A stretch of 64,000 bases of DNA from Prorocentrum cordatum (Eukaryota > Sar > Dinophyceae > Prorocentrales > Prorocentraceae): assembly GCA_963575745.1 (NCBI GenBank), contig CAUYUJ010007224.1:864501-928500 (forward strand), read 5' to 3'. The notes beneath the pieces are model-generated. The model saw nothing but the letters and a program-made list of their open reading frames with translations, was not told the origin of the DNA and did not search any database. Positions 11,492-22,114 of the stretch are shown in pieces. Both the position numbers and the translations under genes were made by a program. How positions within the stretch are numbered: the first letter of the stretch is position 1; the number at the start of each line of letters is the position of its first letter.

Positions 11492-12549
11492 ATGCATCGC
11501 CATCATTACGTCGCCGTTCGGGTCGACAGTTTCCAGGGCAGCGGGCGCGCGCAGACATTTCCCTCACCGCGCCCCGTTGGCCCATAATGTCTTGCGAGGT
11601 GAGTGGGTGGCTGAACTTAGCGATGACGGACCCGAGCAAACCCATGGGCTATGAGAAGCGGCTTGATGTCGAACTCCCGCGCACGTTATTCATTATCGGA
11701 GGAAGCCCCGCATCCGCAACTCCAGGACAGAATCCCGAGATCCCTTCAGAGCCCGCCGAACCCGCTACAGCGATCCATCATGCAGGGACACCAAAACATC
11801 GTAATCCTGAGCCTCATGCGGATAGTCATCCACGCTACCCAACAGATGGTGCAATCGACTCTGGCGGACGGGCCTCACGGAGCATCAGAGGAGCCGCGCA
11901 AGGGCGTCGCGTCAGAGGCCCCCGCCACGCTCGCGGCGAGCCAGGCAGATTCTGACGGGCGCCCTGCCGCCAGCAATCATGTAGGCCAGTCTCGTTTCAC
12001 AAAGGGTCCGAGCTCTGCGATTGGTGGCTCGGCGGCGTCAGAGCCCGATGATGTTTCTGGCGCCAAGCAGGTTGCAGCTGCGCGGCTTGTTTTGCTGAGG
12101 CCGACGGCGCGCACGGGACGCCGTCTCGCCGCTTCCCGTTTGATCTCCAAGGTTGCCGAACCACAACCATTCAGGTTTCCGATAGCGTTGATGAGGTGCC
12201 CTTGCAGCAGATTGCGCCGTCAGGCGACTCTTCTTCGAAGCGCGCAGCTGGTGAGCGTTCGCCAAAGAGCCCTGATGTCATGCGGCCGACTCTTGAGACG
12301 CCAGCCAGGCTGACCGCTGATCCTGTAAGTGCGAGCGGCTGGATGCAGGCGCCTAAGAAGCGCCGTAATTGGATGCTGAGGTCGGATCAGAGCGAGCCGC
12401 GCCCCTCGTGCCGTTCCGGTGCCGAGGTAGCCAGGGCCCAGGGCATGCATGGCTGGCGCGAGCCAGCTCGCACTGTCGAAGATCCAGGTGCGGCCCTTGG
12501 TGACCTGCTAGAGCGCCCCAGTGATTTGCTGCAGGAGTTTGAACAATGA
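11492..12549 (+). pseudogene. Weak, frame-broken coding remnant
   Basis: Codon-like sequence in frame 1 (about 11600-11955), frame 2 (about 11870-12100) and frame 1 again (about 12180-12549, ending GAACAATGA) gives Ser/Ala/Pro-rich protein. It ends with a basic PKKRRNWMLRSDQ segment that could be a nuclear localisation signal. No family is recognised. It may be a decayed relative of the neighbouring locus or exon pieces of an intact gene. Confidence 0.3.
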
Positions 12550-13799
12550 TGGCCCTAGCTATGGTCGATGCTGCGGCCGAGGCAGGGTGGCTGCGAGGGT
12601 AGCTGAGGAGGGGTTCGATGACGACAGCGGCGCATATTGAAACAAGGAGGGGGAGGGGAAGGAATGGGAGGAGGACGACCATGCAGCGTCATCATCAGCT
12701 CGCAATGCACTCGAAAGCTGCATGTGCAGCTGAGTGGGTTTCAGTCTGCCTGGCCACTTGCGCTGCCCGCAATTTTAATGATTGCCAGCCTCAGCCCTTC
12801 ATTGAGATAAGCTGAGCCGGTGGCAGGGGGTACTTGCCCCGTGGGCCCTGCCGAACGTTCGAGGTTGAACTAAGATGAATGGTCGCGGGGTGCGACCGCC
12901 AACCACTTTAGAAAACAAGGGTTGTCTTTCGTCCCCCTCCCACTCCTCTCGCGTAGAACCAAGCGCCCTTGGAATGATACGGCACCTTAAACGCCTACTA
13001 ACCAAGAGTCCCTTAGGAGCGCAGGTGCGTGTTACCTCCTGTAAGGTCCCACGTGGGGCGCCCCGCGCGTTCGGGCCCCTCTGCGGCAGAATATACGCGC
13101 CCAAAAGCCCCCCAAAAACGCTGCCCGACATGGGCAAATTGTGGCCAAAAGCACGTTTGGTGTCCACTACCGATTGCCACGCACCGTAGACTACCCTCGT
13201 CTTTCCCCAAACACTCTCTGTCCAACGCAAGCTTTGGCATGCAGTCACTCAAGTCTTCCGTGTCCCCGCAAACATGTGCAGTACTCCCCCACTGTGTTGT
13301 GCTATTGTTACCACTACACATTAGGAGTTACTACGCAGCATCACTAGCTTGCGGATCGCAAATGGGAGAGGGAGCAGGGGCGACGAGGACGGGTGGATGC
13401 GAATTGGGAGGCGATCTGGGATGGAGAGCGGGAGGGGTGCCAGAGGGGAGGAGGAGGCCGTGGGCAGATAAGGGCAAGGGTGGATGAGGTCGTGGCGACG
13501 ACGATAGGTCCAAAGAGTTAGTTTGGACCCCCGACGTGATCCCCGACCTCTTCGGAACCTACTTTGGCACCCGCGCTGGGGCACTCGACCTTCTTTTCCT
13601 ATCTCCGTGCTCGATACATAGCTAAAAAGTAGGTCGGGGGGGTCGGCCCCCCATTCTGCAGATAGGTCAGTGACCAAGCCTGGGTTTCGAGATAAGTCCA
13701 GCGAGCTTCCGCCGGCCCCATCCGACCTGGCAAGTAGGTTAGCAAACCCATGCTCATTAAAGGTTGTCTTCCGTTGCGCCAATGGCGGCGCGTCGCTTG
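12550..13799. other. Unassigned spacer
   Basis: No exon with believable splice edges or codon bias was found on either strand. Confidence 0.45.
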
Positions 13800-13955
13800 A
13801 CCACACTCCGCCCTGTGCAAAAGTAAGTTGCAAGTAGGTCAAATATAGGTCACAAGTAGGCCACAAGTAGGTCACAAGTAGGTTACGGCAGTTTGCAAGT
13901 AGGTCTAAAGTAGGTCAAAAATACGTCCAAAGTAAGTCAAAAGTAGGTCCAGGCA
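13800..13955. repeat. Minisatellite of 10-13 bp (CAAGTAGGTC-like)
   Basis: About a dozen imperfect units, mostly ACAAGTAGGTC or AAAGTAGGTC, repeat head to tail. The unit contains GTAGGT, which resembles a 5' splice-site core. Confidence 0.8.
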
Positions 13956-14404
13956 GCACCTAAGCCATGTATACATACACTGGCATATAACACTTGCGTG
14001 TACATATGCTGTCGTGGCTGCGTGCCCTAAGTCCCCCCCCCCCGCCCACCCTTGTCCTGATTGCGATCTGGTAGTTCGTGCACGTTGTGGGTTGCTCTAC
14101 TGCCCTGGCTGGGGTCGGCCTCATTGCAGCAGGCTCTCGTCGCACTGATGTCAGAATGGCCGACGTTGGGCCAGGTGGAGGGAGCTGTTCTCCTCGGCGG
14201 TTCTGGCATTCCTGTTTGCGGCGAGGCTGGAGAGTTTCGGAGTCGTGGAGTTCAGGGGTTCTGGCAACATTGCTCTGTTCTCGCTCCCCACCTCCCTGCC
14301 CGCCAACCCCAGTGGGCTTCCAGGATCAAGACTCTTGCTCTGGAGAGAGCCCCCGTTCCTCGCCCAGGCAAGGAGCGTCCAAGGCACGCGTCTCTCCTGG
14401 CGCG

Positions 14405-14584
14405 ATGGCTGCCCAAGGCCCTCTTCCGCAGCAGCCCCACGGAGACGCAGCTGGCGCCGCTGGTGGCCCTGCTCCTGCCAAGCTCGCCCCGCGCACGAGG
14501 GCCATAGACAAAGGCTCCCTGCACCTGGCGGTCAGCCAGGAGACCGAGAACATGCGGGGCCGTGTCGGCGCAGCTGGGGCGAAG
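14405..14584 (+). CDS. Exon 1, HU/histone-like DNA-binding protein
   Basis: ATG at 14405 opens a 60-codon exon ending AAG before a GT donor at 14585 (phase 0). The first 30 residues are Gln/Pro/Gly/Ala-rich. They are followed by KGSLHLAVSQETENMRGRV, which matches the first helices of HU-type proteins (pattern KxxLxxAVxxxTxxxxxxV). The start is the first in-frame ATG with a plausible context, and a pyrimidine-rich stretch ending CCAACCCCAG at 14313 could be the SL trans-splice acceptor. Exon 1 alone would not identify the protein; identity comes from joining the three exons. Confidence 0.6.
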
Positions 14585-15440
14585 GTTCCCATCCCTGTCT
14601 TCGCGACTTCCCTCGCCGCCCTTCCCCCCTCCTCGACGTCGCCCTCGCCGCGGCCCCGAGGCGCCCGCGGGCGAGGCGGAGGGGGGGGGGGTCGACGACG
14701 ACATGCACATCCAGTCCCACCAGCCCTCTGGGCGCCGGTGGTTTAGAGAGTGTCCTCGCCCACCCATCCTTATTCCCCTTCGGGGAAGGGTTTACCCTTC
14801 CCCCTGACCCCCCCCCCCCCTGGACCTGGGCGGGGGGCCCCGCGAATCGTCGGAGCGCCCAAAACGGCTTCGGCGAGGGCGCCAAAATCATTTGGTTTAC
14901 TATGGTTTTGGCACCATTTTGGCATCCTGAGGGGGGGCTGCAATAAATAACCCCCCTCCTGCGATCGACCCCACCCAAGATGGCCCAAAGATGGCCCCCC
15001 AAGGCCCCCAAAGGTGCCCCAAGAGGGCCCCAAGAGGTGGCCAGGGCGCCCCAAGCGGCCCGCAGGACGCCCCCAAGAAGCTCCCAATAGACCACCAAGA
15101 GGCCCCAAGAGACCCCCCAGAGGCACCCAAGATGCTCCAAGATGCCTCGGCGAGAATGTCCAATCATTGATTGTACTAAGGTTTTGGCCACATGTTGGCC
15201 TCTTGGGGGGGGCGCTGGTTAATATGGCCCCAGGAGCGCCTGGGGGGGCCCAAGATGACCTCCAAGATGGCTCAAGATATCCAAAGATGCCTCATAATGG
15301 CTTCCTCTGCGTGCTGTCCACTTCCCTGATCGAGGCAATTCCTCTGGGCATCGTTTCTGGATGGGCTGGTGGGGAGCCGCGAAGCGTCAACTATTCGGTC
15401 ATTGTTCAAGTCGTCATCGTCGGCGCCCCCCAGCCAGAAG
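14585..15440 (+). other. Intron 1 of the HU-like gene, largely filled by R1
   Basis: GT...AG intron of 856 bp flanked by phase-0 exons, with acceptor CCAGAAG before GCT. About 680 of its 856 bp are a reversed R1 copy (14711-15391), leaving about 126 and 49 bp at the edges. Confidence 0.6.
14711..15391 (-). repeat. Interspersed repeat R1, copy 2 (reverse orientation)
   Basis: On the minus strand it begins TTGACGCTTCGCGGC, continues CCCATCCAGAAACGATGCCC and the CTTGGGGCCTC core, then the conserved hairpin module and AGGGCTGGTGGGACTGG, in the same order as copy 1. It lies inside an intron whose flanking exons read through in frame. Confidence 0.85.
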
Positions 15441-15587
15441 GCTTCGCACTACGACGTCGTGAGGGTTCTCTGCGCGCTCGAGGCAGTGTGCAAGCGCGAG
15501 CTGAAGCAGAAGGGCATCGTGATCACCCCAGGGATCGCGGAGATCTCGGCCAAGCGCGTGGAGGCGTCCCAGACGAAGATGATCAAG
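15441..15587 (+). CDS. Exon 2, HU/histone-like DNA-binding protein
   Basis: A 49-codon phase-0 exon after an AG/G acceptor. It contains DVVRVLCALEAVCKRELKQK and then GIVITPGIAEISAKR. This matches the HU and dinoflagellate histone-like (HLP) pattern: a dimerisation helix with conserved Leu/Lys, then the G-x-x-x-x-PG turn leading into the DNA-binding arm. The donor appears to be AAG followed by GATTAC, a GA-type donor of the kind used in the glucokinase gene here. Dinoflagellates lack bulk nucleosomes and use such HU-like proteins on DNA (known biology). Confidence 0.65.
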
Positions 15588-15941
15588 GATTACAACTTAT
15601 ATGTTCTATTCTAGTCTACTGTACCCCTGTATGCTCATTGCTCCGCTGTGCTCTACCCTTGCGAGTCCCATGTTACCCTGTTCGGGTGAGCTACGTTATG
15701 TTCCGTGTGCTGATATTCCCCTCTCTCTTATTATCCCTTGCTCCTTGCTCAATTCCCACCAGGGAATGTCACCTCTAGCAGCGGGAAGACTCATGCAATT
15801 TCTGGCCCTGGAGCCCCTTAGTTTACTTGAGTTATTTCAGCGTCGGCCTCCTCTGCTCCTATATGCTCTGCTCTATTGTCCGTATTACAAGCCTCCTATA
15901 CGATGCCCCTATCTAATATATTATGCTCGACCTGGCTCAAG
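15588..15941 (+). other. Intron 2 of the HU-like gene (GA...AG)
   Basis: 354 bp, clearly more AT-rich than its surroundings, beginning GATTAC and ending GGCTCAAG. Both flanking exons are phase 0. Confidence 0.5.
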
Positions 15942-16088
15942 CACAAAGACGTCGCGATCCACGCGAAGCCAGCCCATCTCCTCACCAAGGCTGTCACCAT
16001 CGCCGAGCTCAAGCGCATCCCCCTGCATGACCAACCAGCGGCCGTCATGGAGCAAGGGAACGACTCTGAGGAGTACAGCTCGGACTAG
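15942..16088 (+). CDS. Exon 3 (terminal), HU/histone-like DNA-binding protein
   Basis: 48 codons plus TAG. It starts HKDVAIHAKPAHLLTKAVTI and continues AELKRIPL. The V-x-I-x-AKPA...K-A...LK arrangement is the C-terminal signature of HU/HLP proteins (typically VVKAKPAKTVVKAFPVAALK). An acidic tail rich in Glu/Asp/Ser (DSEEYSSD) follows, which is not usual for HU. The joined protein is 157 residues, basic in the DNA-binding part, probably a nuclear or organellar chromatin protein. Alternative: another organelle-targeted HU homologue, since the N-terminus was not tested as a transit peptide. Confidence 0.65.
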   Translation, partial: HKDVAIHAKPAHLLTKAVTIAELKRIPLHDQPAAVMEQGNDSEEYSSD

Positions 16089-17910
16089 CAGGGAGTAGGA
16101 AGTGAGTTTCGGTGCGATCAGCTGGTTGAGATGGGTTGGACGGTGTCCAACCTCAGGCTATCGACGTGATTTCCCTGGTTTATGGTATCCACCGCGTGGT
16201 GCGAGGTTTAACGGTTCCTGTTTTGGCTTCAGTCGCTTCGCCATCTCAATCGGCTGCTCGACTGGCCGGCGACCAGGCTGGGCCCGGCGAGAGTTCGGAG
16301 GGCGCCGCCCAGGAGGGGGCGATTGCCGACGCGGGAGGGGGGCGGCGGAGGGTGAAGGAGGAGGGGGAGGAGGGGGGCCGAGGAGCGACAGGAGTAGCAA
16401 GATCAATGGGGGGTGAATCGCAAGTAAAAGAACGAGGAGGATCCCGCGGGCTTGGTCGGGACCCTCCTCGAACTCCTGCGAGTGTAGTTGTTCTTCTGCG
16501 AGCCGCCGCTGAGCAGTGTTATCTGGCGGCGAGAGCGCCTGGGCGACGAAGAACGACCGCCTCTGTCGCTCCCCTGGCCTTCTCCCCCGAGAACCCCGCT
16601 TGAACGTACAACTCAACGACGTCCGTCCTAGAACGGGGGCGAAGGAGTCATCGCACGCGGGGCCAGGGCCCCAAGAAATGCATCGGTCCCTTAAGTCTGG
16701 CGCCCACATTCCTGGGGGGGCGCGATGGCTTGAACAACTGCGTGGAAAATCTGATGCAAGGCTGATGTGTTAAGGGGGTTGTAGGTGGGTAGCTTGCGGG
16801 GGTTAGCCTAGCGTCGACAGCGTCGAACACGTGTCTAGCAATGTTTAGCTGTGTCCCCAGAGGGCTGTGGGCGCCGAGGCTTTGGGGCTGGTGGGTGACA
16901 CAATTTTCAGTCGGTTCGGCGGCTTTGAAAAACGCGCAACAGACGGATATGAAGTTTGCTGTTTGTGCCTTCTTCCCCCGTCGGTTCGGCGGCGTTGAAA
17001 CCAGAAGCATACTCAGTGCGACAGGTCTGCTGCTCTACATGGTCATCGAGAGGCTGTCCTCAGCGAAGACCCCCACCCCGAGCTATGACGGCTGCTTGCT
17101 GCGTGGTTGGGGGGGGGGGGCTTGAAATTTATGGAGCGCCTCCTAGAGGTCCATCTTAGGCCCCCTAAGCAGGCTCCGAGAGAGCCCCCATAGGACCCCA
17201 CGACAGGGCCAGGATGCGTCCACAATGTGCTGCAGAAATGCCACCCCCTAGGAGTGCACAGACCCCCCCCTGGGGGGGAGTCCACGAACCCCTGTTGGAC
17301 TCCCCCATGGGGGGTCCGTGGACTTCTCTGGGGGCATGTAATCTGTCGCAAGCACTACCCTTTAACGCGGCAGGTTGTCAAGACCCCCACCCAAGCCCCA
17401 ACGCATCGCGGGCCCAGAACCCTTTGGGGGCTGCAACTGCCCCCCGCTCGGTCGACGCCCATGGCGAAGCGACCGAACACGGGGGAAAAGGGGGGAGGTG
17501 GAAATCGGAATGGGGCTTGTTAGGAAACGGCTACGGCAACAAACGGGGTAAGGGGGGGATAGATCCACCGAGGCCTAATAACCACGACCTCCCCGTGCCC
17601 CTACAGTTGTCTTCTGCGATCGTCCCCATTGGTGCACGAGGCATTCTCCATGCCCGTATGGGCCTTCTTCAGGCCACGCAGCAAGCAGCCTGCTACGGGG
17701 CCCCAGCCATGTCTTGAGTAATGTCTGTTCTGCCTGAAGGAAGTCCAAGCGTGATGCATGTTGAGTCCTGCTGTGTGTTCGGGGGCGGTGTCCAGCTGCG
17801 ACGACTGGGAGGCCCGTCATCTCTCGCCCTTGGTGCCAGAGGTCCAATCTAGATCAGGGCTCCGTTCGAATGCCATTGCATTGTTGGATCAGGGCTGCCC
17901 TCAGCAGCAG
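16089..17910. other. Unassigned spacer and probable 3' UTR
   Basis: Nothing firmly coding. The first 150 bp are T-richer and may be 3' UTR of the HU-like gene. Open frames at 16136-16603 have poor codon bias. No AATAAA signal is expected in dinoflagellates and none was used. Confidence 0.45.
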
Positions 17911-17917
17911 TGTACTG

Positions 17918-17943
17918 TTTTTTTTTTCGCTGCCACTTCACAG
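17918..17943 (+). promoter_or_regulatory. Probable SL trans-splice acceptor
   Basis: A run of ten T, a further pyrimidine-rich stretch and CACAG end at 17943. Only nine nucleotides (CTGTCTTCC) separate this AG from an ATG at 17953 that opens a coding exon. Polypyrimidine plus AG just before the first ATG is the expected arrangement for SL addition. It could instead be a 5' UTR intron acceptor. Confidence 0.6.
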
Positions 17944-17952
17944 CTGTCTTCC

Positions 17953-18180
17953 ATGGCAGCATCCGAGCTGCCGATGTCTGGGGGAGGCAACGGCGGCCTG
18001 TCCGTGGCCGCTGCCTCTTCCAAGGCGGCCAGGAAGCGCTCTGCACCTGGGGCCAGCAGCGGCGGCGCTGGCGACTTCGACGCTCCGCCGCCCGCGGTGA
18101 ACCCCAAGAAGAAGCGCATGATGGGCGACGGCTGCAAGTGCGGGCTGTGCCATGCGAAAGCCAAGGATTGTTGGGATGAA
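17953..18180 (+). CDS. Exon A, large protein of unknown function
   Basis: Starts MAASELPMSGGG. It has a basic patch NPKKKRM (possible NLS), then a Cys cluster CKCGLCHAKAKDC that pairs with GCQEC in the next exon, suggesting a small zinc-binding module. 76 codons, phase 0. The downstream boundary is GATGAA before GCAAGT, a textbook GC-type donor. I recall similar Cys-rich N-terminal blocks in predicted dinoflagellate proteins but cannot confirm it here. Confidence 0.65.
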
Positions 18181-18405
18181 GCAAGTCGCCGCATGCCCTT
18201 CAAACCTAGCCCAAAAGCACGGTGCCCCTGGTTGGGGCGTGGTTTCACTTGTTGTCTGAGTGTTATTCGCTGGTCAGGCCGCCGCGGTGGGCTGCAATGC
18301 CTACGCAGGGGTGGTCGGTGAGAGTTTTTGTTAGGAAGGTGTGCCTCCAAGGGCACTCAGGAAGACAGGTTATATGTTGCGCATGCTGCCACTTGCCCCC
18401 CCCAG
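18181..18405 (+). other. GC-AG intron, 225 bp
   Basis: Begins GCAAGT and ends in a C-tract and AG. Removing it joins exon A and exon B in phase 0 and completes the Cys cluster. Confidence 0.65.
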
Positions 18406-19403
18406 CAGGACAAGAAGTGGGCCCGCTACAAGACGCCCCCAGGCGGCTCCCAGGTGCCGCTCGACGATGGCTGCCAGGAGTGCTTCGAGTTGTGGGGCCT
18501 CGCCTTCGCGCACTGGACGCGGCGGGAGTTGTGTGAGCAGAACGCCAGCGCCAAGGATGCGCAGGCCGCTGTCTCGCAGGCTCGGACTCTCAGGGAGTCT
18601 GGCGGCGCGCCTCGCGATCGCGCGTCTGTGACATCCGAGGTGACATGCAGGCTGAGGGTGACGAGGGCCTTCGTCTGCGCCAACGACAAGGAGCTCAGGC
18701 AGGCCGCGAAGCAGAAGAAGCAGCTGCCGAAGTCGTCGACGAGCCACCTCCCGACAGTCATGGTGCCGTCGGGGCAGGACCCATTCAAGGACGAAACAGT
18801 GATGTGCGTCAGGGGCGAGTCTCGGCCATTCCGGAGCCTGGGAACCATCCTCGAGACGAACGTCGGCAAGGAGGCCGCCCACATGTCAGTCGCCAACAAT
18901 CTGTGGAGCAACCAGGCCAATAGTCACCTCGCCGACTTCCGCGGCAAGACGATCGACGACGTCGGCACGCGCCAGTTTTTATTGAAAGACGAGAACATGC
19001 ACACTCAGACCGTGGAGGAGTTCTTTGACAAATTCAACAAGGAGAAGAACGGAGTCAGGCCCGATGCTGGACTACATGGCGACAGAGGGGGGGGGGCGGC
19101 CAACCTGGGGCAGGCGAGTGTCAATCAGATGATGATGTCTTCAGTGATGGCGCCGCGGCGGCAGCCGCGGTCTCAGGCTGTAGCTCTCTTGGCGGAAGTT
19201 GCCCTGGCATGTCTGTTACGCCGACTAAGGCTGGCCCTCTCGCGTTCGTTCTCTCCTCTGCAGGGGCTCCAGCAAGTGCCGACGCAGACGGGGACTCCGA
19301 TGGTGGCGCTCGCAGCGTTGCCGCATCGCGACTGAGCCATGCAAGCGGCCTGACCAGAGGCAGCTTGGCTCCAGGATCTGGCGAGACTGCAGGACTCATT
19401 CAG
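18406..19403 (+). CDS. Exon B, large protein of unknown function (one frame break)
   Basis: Starts QDKKWARYKTPPGG, with GCQEC near 18472 completing the putative zinc site, then helical charged sequence (VEEFFDKFNKEKNG near 19012). At a run of G (19087-19096) the frame moves by one base. Beyond it the reading is an acidic, Ser/Ala-rich linker (QSDDDVFSDGAAAAAAVSG...) to a CAG/GT donor at 19404. A homopolymer slip in the assembly or a real mutation would both explain the break. Confidence 0.6.
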
Positions 19404-19654
19404 GTCTTGTTTCAAATGTGCATGGCCTTTCGTCGGGTTCTGAAAGTTTGCGGCGCATCCTCGTTGCCACCGTGAGCTGGGAATGTGCTGTATTGGGGGA
19501 GGGGGCCTGTCGCCTTTGTGGGTCGGCATGCGTCGGTTCGCCCTGGTTTCGAACTGGAACCATGCAGCGTTGGGCCTCGCACTCGTGAGAACAGCCCCTG
19601 CACGGGGGCCGTGCGGTGCTGCGCGGTGCCGAGCTCTCGCGAGCGCGCTGGCAG

Positions 19655-20305
19655 AGTCTGCGTGCAAACCCGATCCCGCCAGGATGCCTCGAGAAGTGGA
19701 AGACCAAGCTCAATCTGGTTGCCATCATGACTGGCAAGCTGGATGGGCGCACCATGTCAGGGGCCAAGAAGGCGCTCGGGAGAATGAGGGCATCTTCCAA
19801 CGAGCAGGCGAACCTGGACGCTGCGCTGGTGGCGAATCTCATCAAGTCGGCGGAGTCTGCGGAGGAGTGCGCCCCTGAGTCCATCAAGGTCACGCCGGTG
19901 AGCGAGCTCACGCCCCACCTCGACAAGATGATCCAGGAGTCCGTGGAGTGGCCCGACGTCGCGCAGACCGCCCTGGTGACGAAGAGGCTGCATGCCGTCA
20001 CCGCCGAGAAGAACTGGAGCCTCGTGACCAAGATCTGCAAGCCGTGGGGCATGGGCGACGAGATGGCGTTCGACCCCAAGGCCCCTTGCGTGGCAACGTG
20101 CGGAGAACATATGCGCCACAGCATCCAGCTCTTCAACAAGGTCGTTTTCGAGAAAGTGCTCACCCGATTGATCCGCCAGGGGCCCGACGCCGTGTCCGAG
20201 GTGACCAGCTCGGCTGCGCATTGCCGAGATGCCTTTGCTGACATTGACCTCGTGGAGGCGGAGAACGCGGTTGCAGCGGCCTTGGAAGAGTGGAACACGA
20301 TCTGA
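19655..20305 (+). CDS. Exon C, large protein of unknown function
   Basis: An acceptor CGCTGGCAG at 19654 gives a phase-0 start reading SLRANPIPPGCLEKWKTKLN. A long Lys/Glu/Ala-rich helical stretch follows with EWPDVAQTALVTKRL and GEHMRHSIQLFNKVVFEKVL. The frame ends at TGA 20303. I could not find a donor that joins cleanly to exon D, so either the exon ends a little earlier or exons A-C form a separate gene. Confidence 0.55.
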   Translation, partial: SLRANPIPPGCLEKWKTKLNLVAIMTGKLDGRTMSGAKKALGRMRASSNEQANLDAALVANLIKSAESAEECAPESIKVTPVSELTPHLDKMIQESVEWPDVAQTALVTKRLHAVTAEKNWSLVTKICKPWGMGDEMAFDPKAPCVATCGEHMRHSIQLFNKVVFEKVLTRLIRQGPDAVSEVTSSAAHCRDAFADIDLVEAENAVAAALEEWNTI

Positions 20306-20591
20306 GGTTGTCTCGTAGCTCTGGGCTCGCACGGCCTCCGCGGGCAGCATTTGGACAGTGGCCTTAAAGTGTGTTTTGCGCACACACCGATTCGACAACC
20401 AACGTTCGCTACGATTAGCCATTCGTTTCCTGGGCTACACGTGCGTATGTATGATTTTTAGTTTTTGCGTGTGGATGTAGTGTCTACGGAGCTTGCGGCG
20501 TTTGGGTTGTCGGTGCCAAGAGCCGTTGGTTTTTTTCCTCGGCGGGGGTCTCTTGGTCGAGGCCCACGGCGTGGTTGAGTAACGATGCCAG

Positions 20592-21888
20592 GGCTTCGAT
20601 GCACGGCTGCGCTTCCAAACGCTCCAGGACGACATGTTGTTGCTGAGTTCGCACATTGGCAAGACTTCGAGGACCGTGACTGCCTTGGTGGCTGCAGCAG
20701 TTGAGGCCACTGACTTCTGGAACTCCAGGCTGCAGGGGCACGTCCGCTGCGCCAAGGACGTCAACAAGCTGGCGTCCCAATACGACGACGTCGTCGCCGT
20801 CTTTGCCGCGCTGACCGATGACCCAGCGGAGCTCCGCGGGTGCAGGATGCAATCGCCAGGCTCGGCGAGTTCAAGGAGAAGCTGTCGCCTGCTTCCACTG
20901 CCAATATGTTAGACACGGCGCTGGGAATCATCCTGGGCAAGAGCAAGGTCTTCATGGCCGCTTGTGCGACGCCCGACAATGTGAGCGAGAAGTTCATCCA
21001 GGATTGGCAGGCAGTACTCCCCGAAGCAGTCATCCTCTATCCCACGGCCGAGGAGTTGAGCCAGACGATGATGTCCCTCGGCGCGAAGTTGCAGGACATG
21101 GGACTCGCCGTCAAGCTGGCCGAGCTGACCAAGCACATGAAGGAGATGGCCAAGTCGGCCGCCGCTGGCCAGGAGACGGCGTGGTTGCGAGAGTTTAAGC
21201 TGACTGAGTGCAACGCCATGGTCAACGCCATTCGCGAGCTCAACGCCCCCCGCGACCATGCGATTGCCATCGCGGCGGTCGGCCTGGCCGACAATGTCGC
21301 AGAGTACGTGGCTATGGAGATCGGGAAGACCAACTTCGACATTGCCAAGCTCCGTGAACTTATCATTGCTGCAGAAGGGTTGACCACGCAGTGCGGCACG
21401 ACCATCGACGGCGTGCAAGCCAAGGTGTCGATGGTCAACAAGACTATCACGATCGACGGTCTGCTGCAGGAGTTGGCGGCCCACGGCTCTTGCATGGATG
21501 ACAGGGCGACGGCGAACAACTTCGACCTGGTTGTGTCACTGGACAGGTGCACGAAGCAGCTCCGCGAGCTCATCTCCGCCAGCGCCAATGCAGACCACCC
21601 CGCCGCTGCGAGTAAGATGCTTGACGACGCGACCAAATTCTTGACTGAGCTGCACGGCGCCTACATCAAGAAGAGCAAGGCTGCCCTCGAGGTCAAGCTG
21701 AATGAAATCAAGCCGCTGAACGGCGGCATGGACAACGGGGAGTACTGGGTGGACGCGTTCAGAGGTGACCTGGGCTGAGTTCTCGGAGCACGCGTCCAAG
21801 ACCGTGCTGAAGGCGGACCCCAATGCGCTGGTCGATGCGACGTCTGGATTGCAGCAGGCGGTGCCAATCGAATTGCGCAACGTTGATG
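20592..21888 (+). CDS. Exon D, large protein of unknown function (two compensating frame breaks)
   Basis: Acceptor GATGCCAG then GFDARLRFQTLQDDM in frame 0. At about 20838 the reading moves to frame 2 (VQDAIARLGEFKEKL...) for about 310 codons, and at about 21765 it returns to frame 0 (VTWAEFSEHASKTVLKADPN). The two one-base shifts cancel. The protein is alpha-helical, Ala/Leu/Lys/Glu-rich, with no recognised catalytic motif. The donor is GATG before GTGCCC (phase 1). Confidence 0.6.
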
Positions 21889-22114
21889 GTGCCCCCATGT
21901 CGCCACCGCGCTCCCCAGTGCAACGCGTTTTGGGTTGTTCAGTTTCTCGCGTCCTGGGCGTCCGCGGCCCGCTCTTCTTCGGGGGGCCGCCATCGCGGCG
22001 AACGCCCCCGCCTCTCGCCATCGCCCGCCCTTGCCCGCCCATCGTCGCCCCCAAGGCGTTTCGATCAGTGACAGGGGGCACTATCATCGATGCCACTCTC
22101 GGTTGGAATCCCAG
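21889..22114 (+). other. GT-AG intron, 226 bp
   Basis: Begins GTGCCC, ends AATCCCAG. Splicing joins phase 1 to the following exon (G plus AG, Glu), giving NVD-EALDLYEKY. GC-rich with no coding. Confidence 0.6.

Noticed and set aside
14912-14932. SL-like word CACCATTTTGGCATCCTGAG
   Set aside because: It lies in R1 copy 2 and follows R1 words; the match does not extend to the SL ends.
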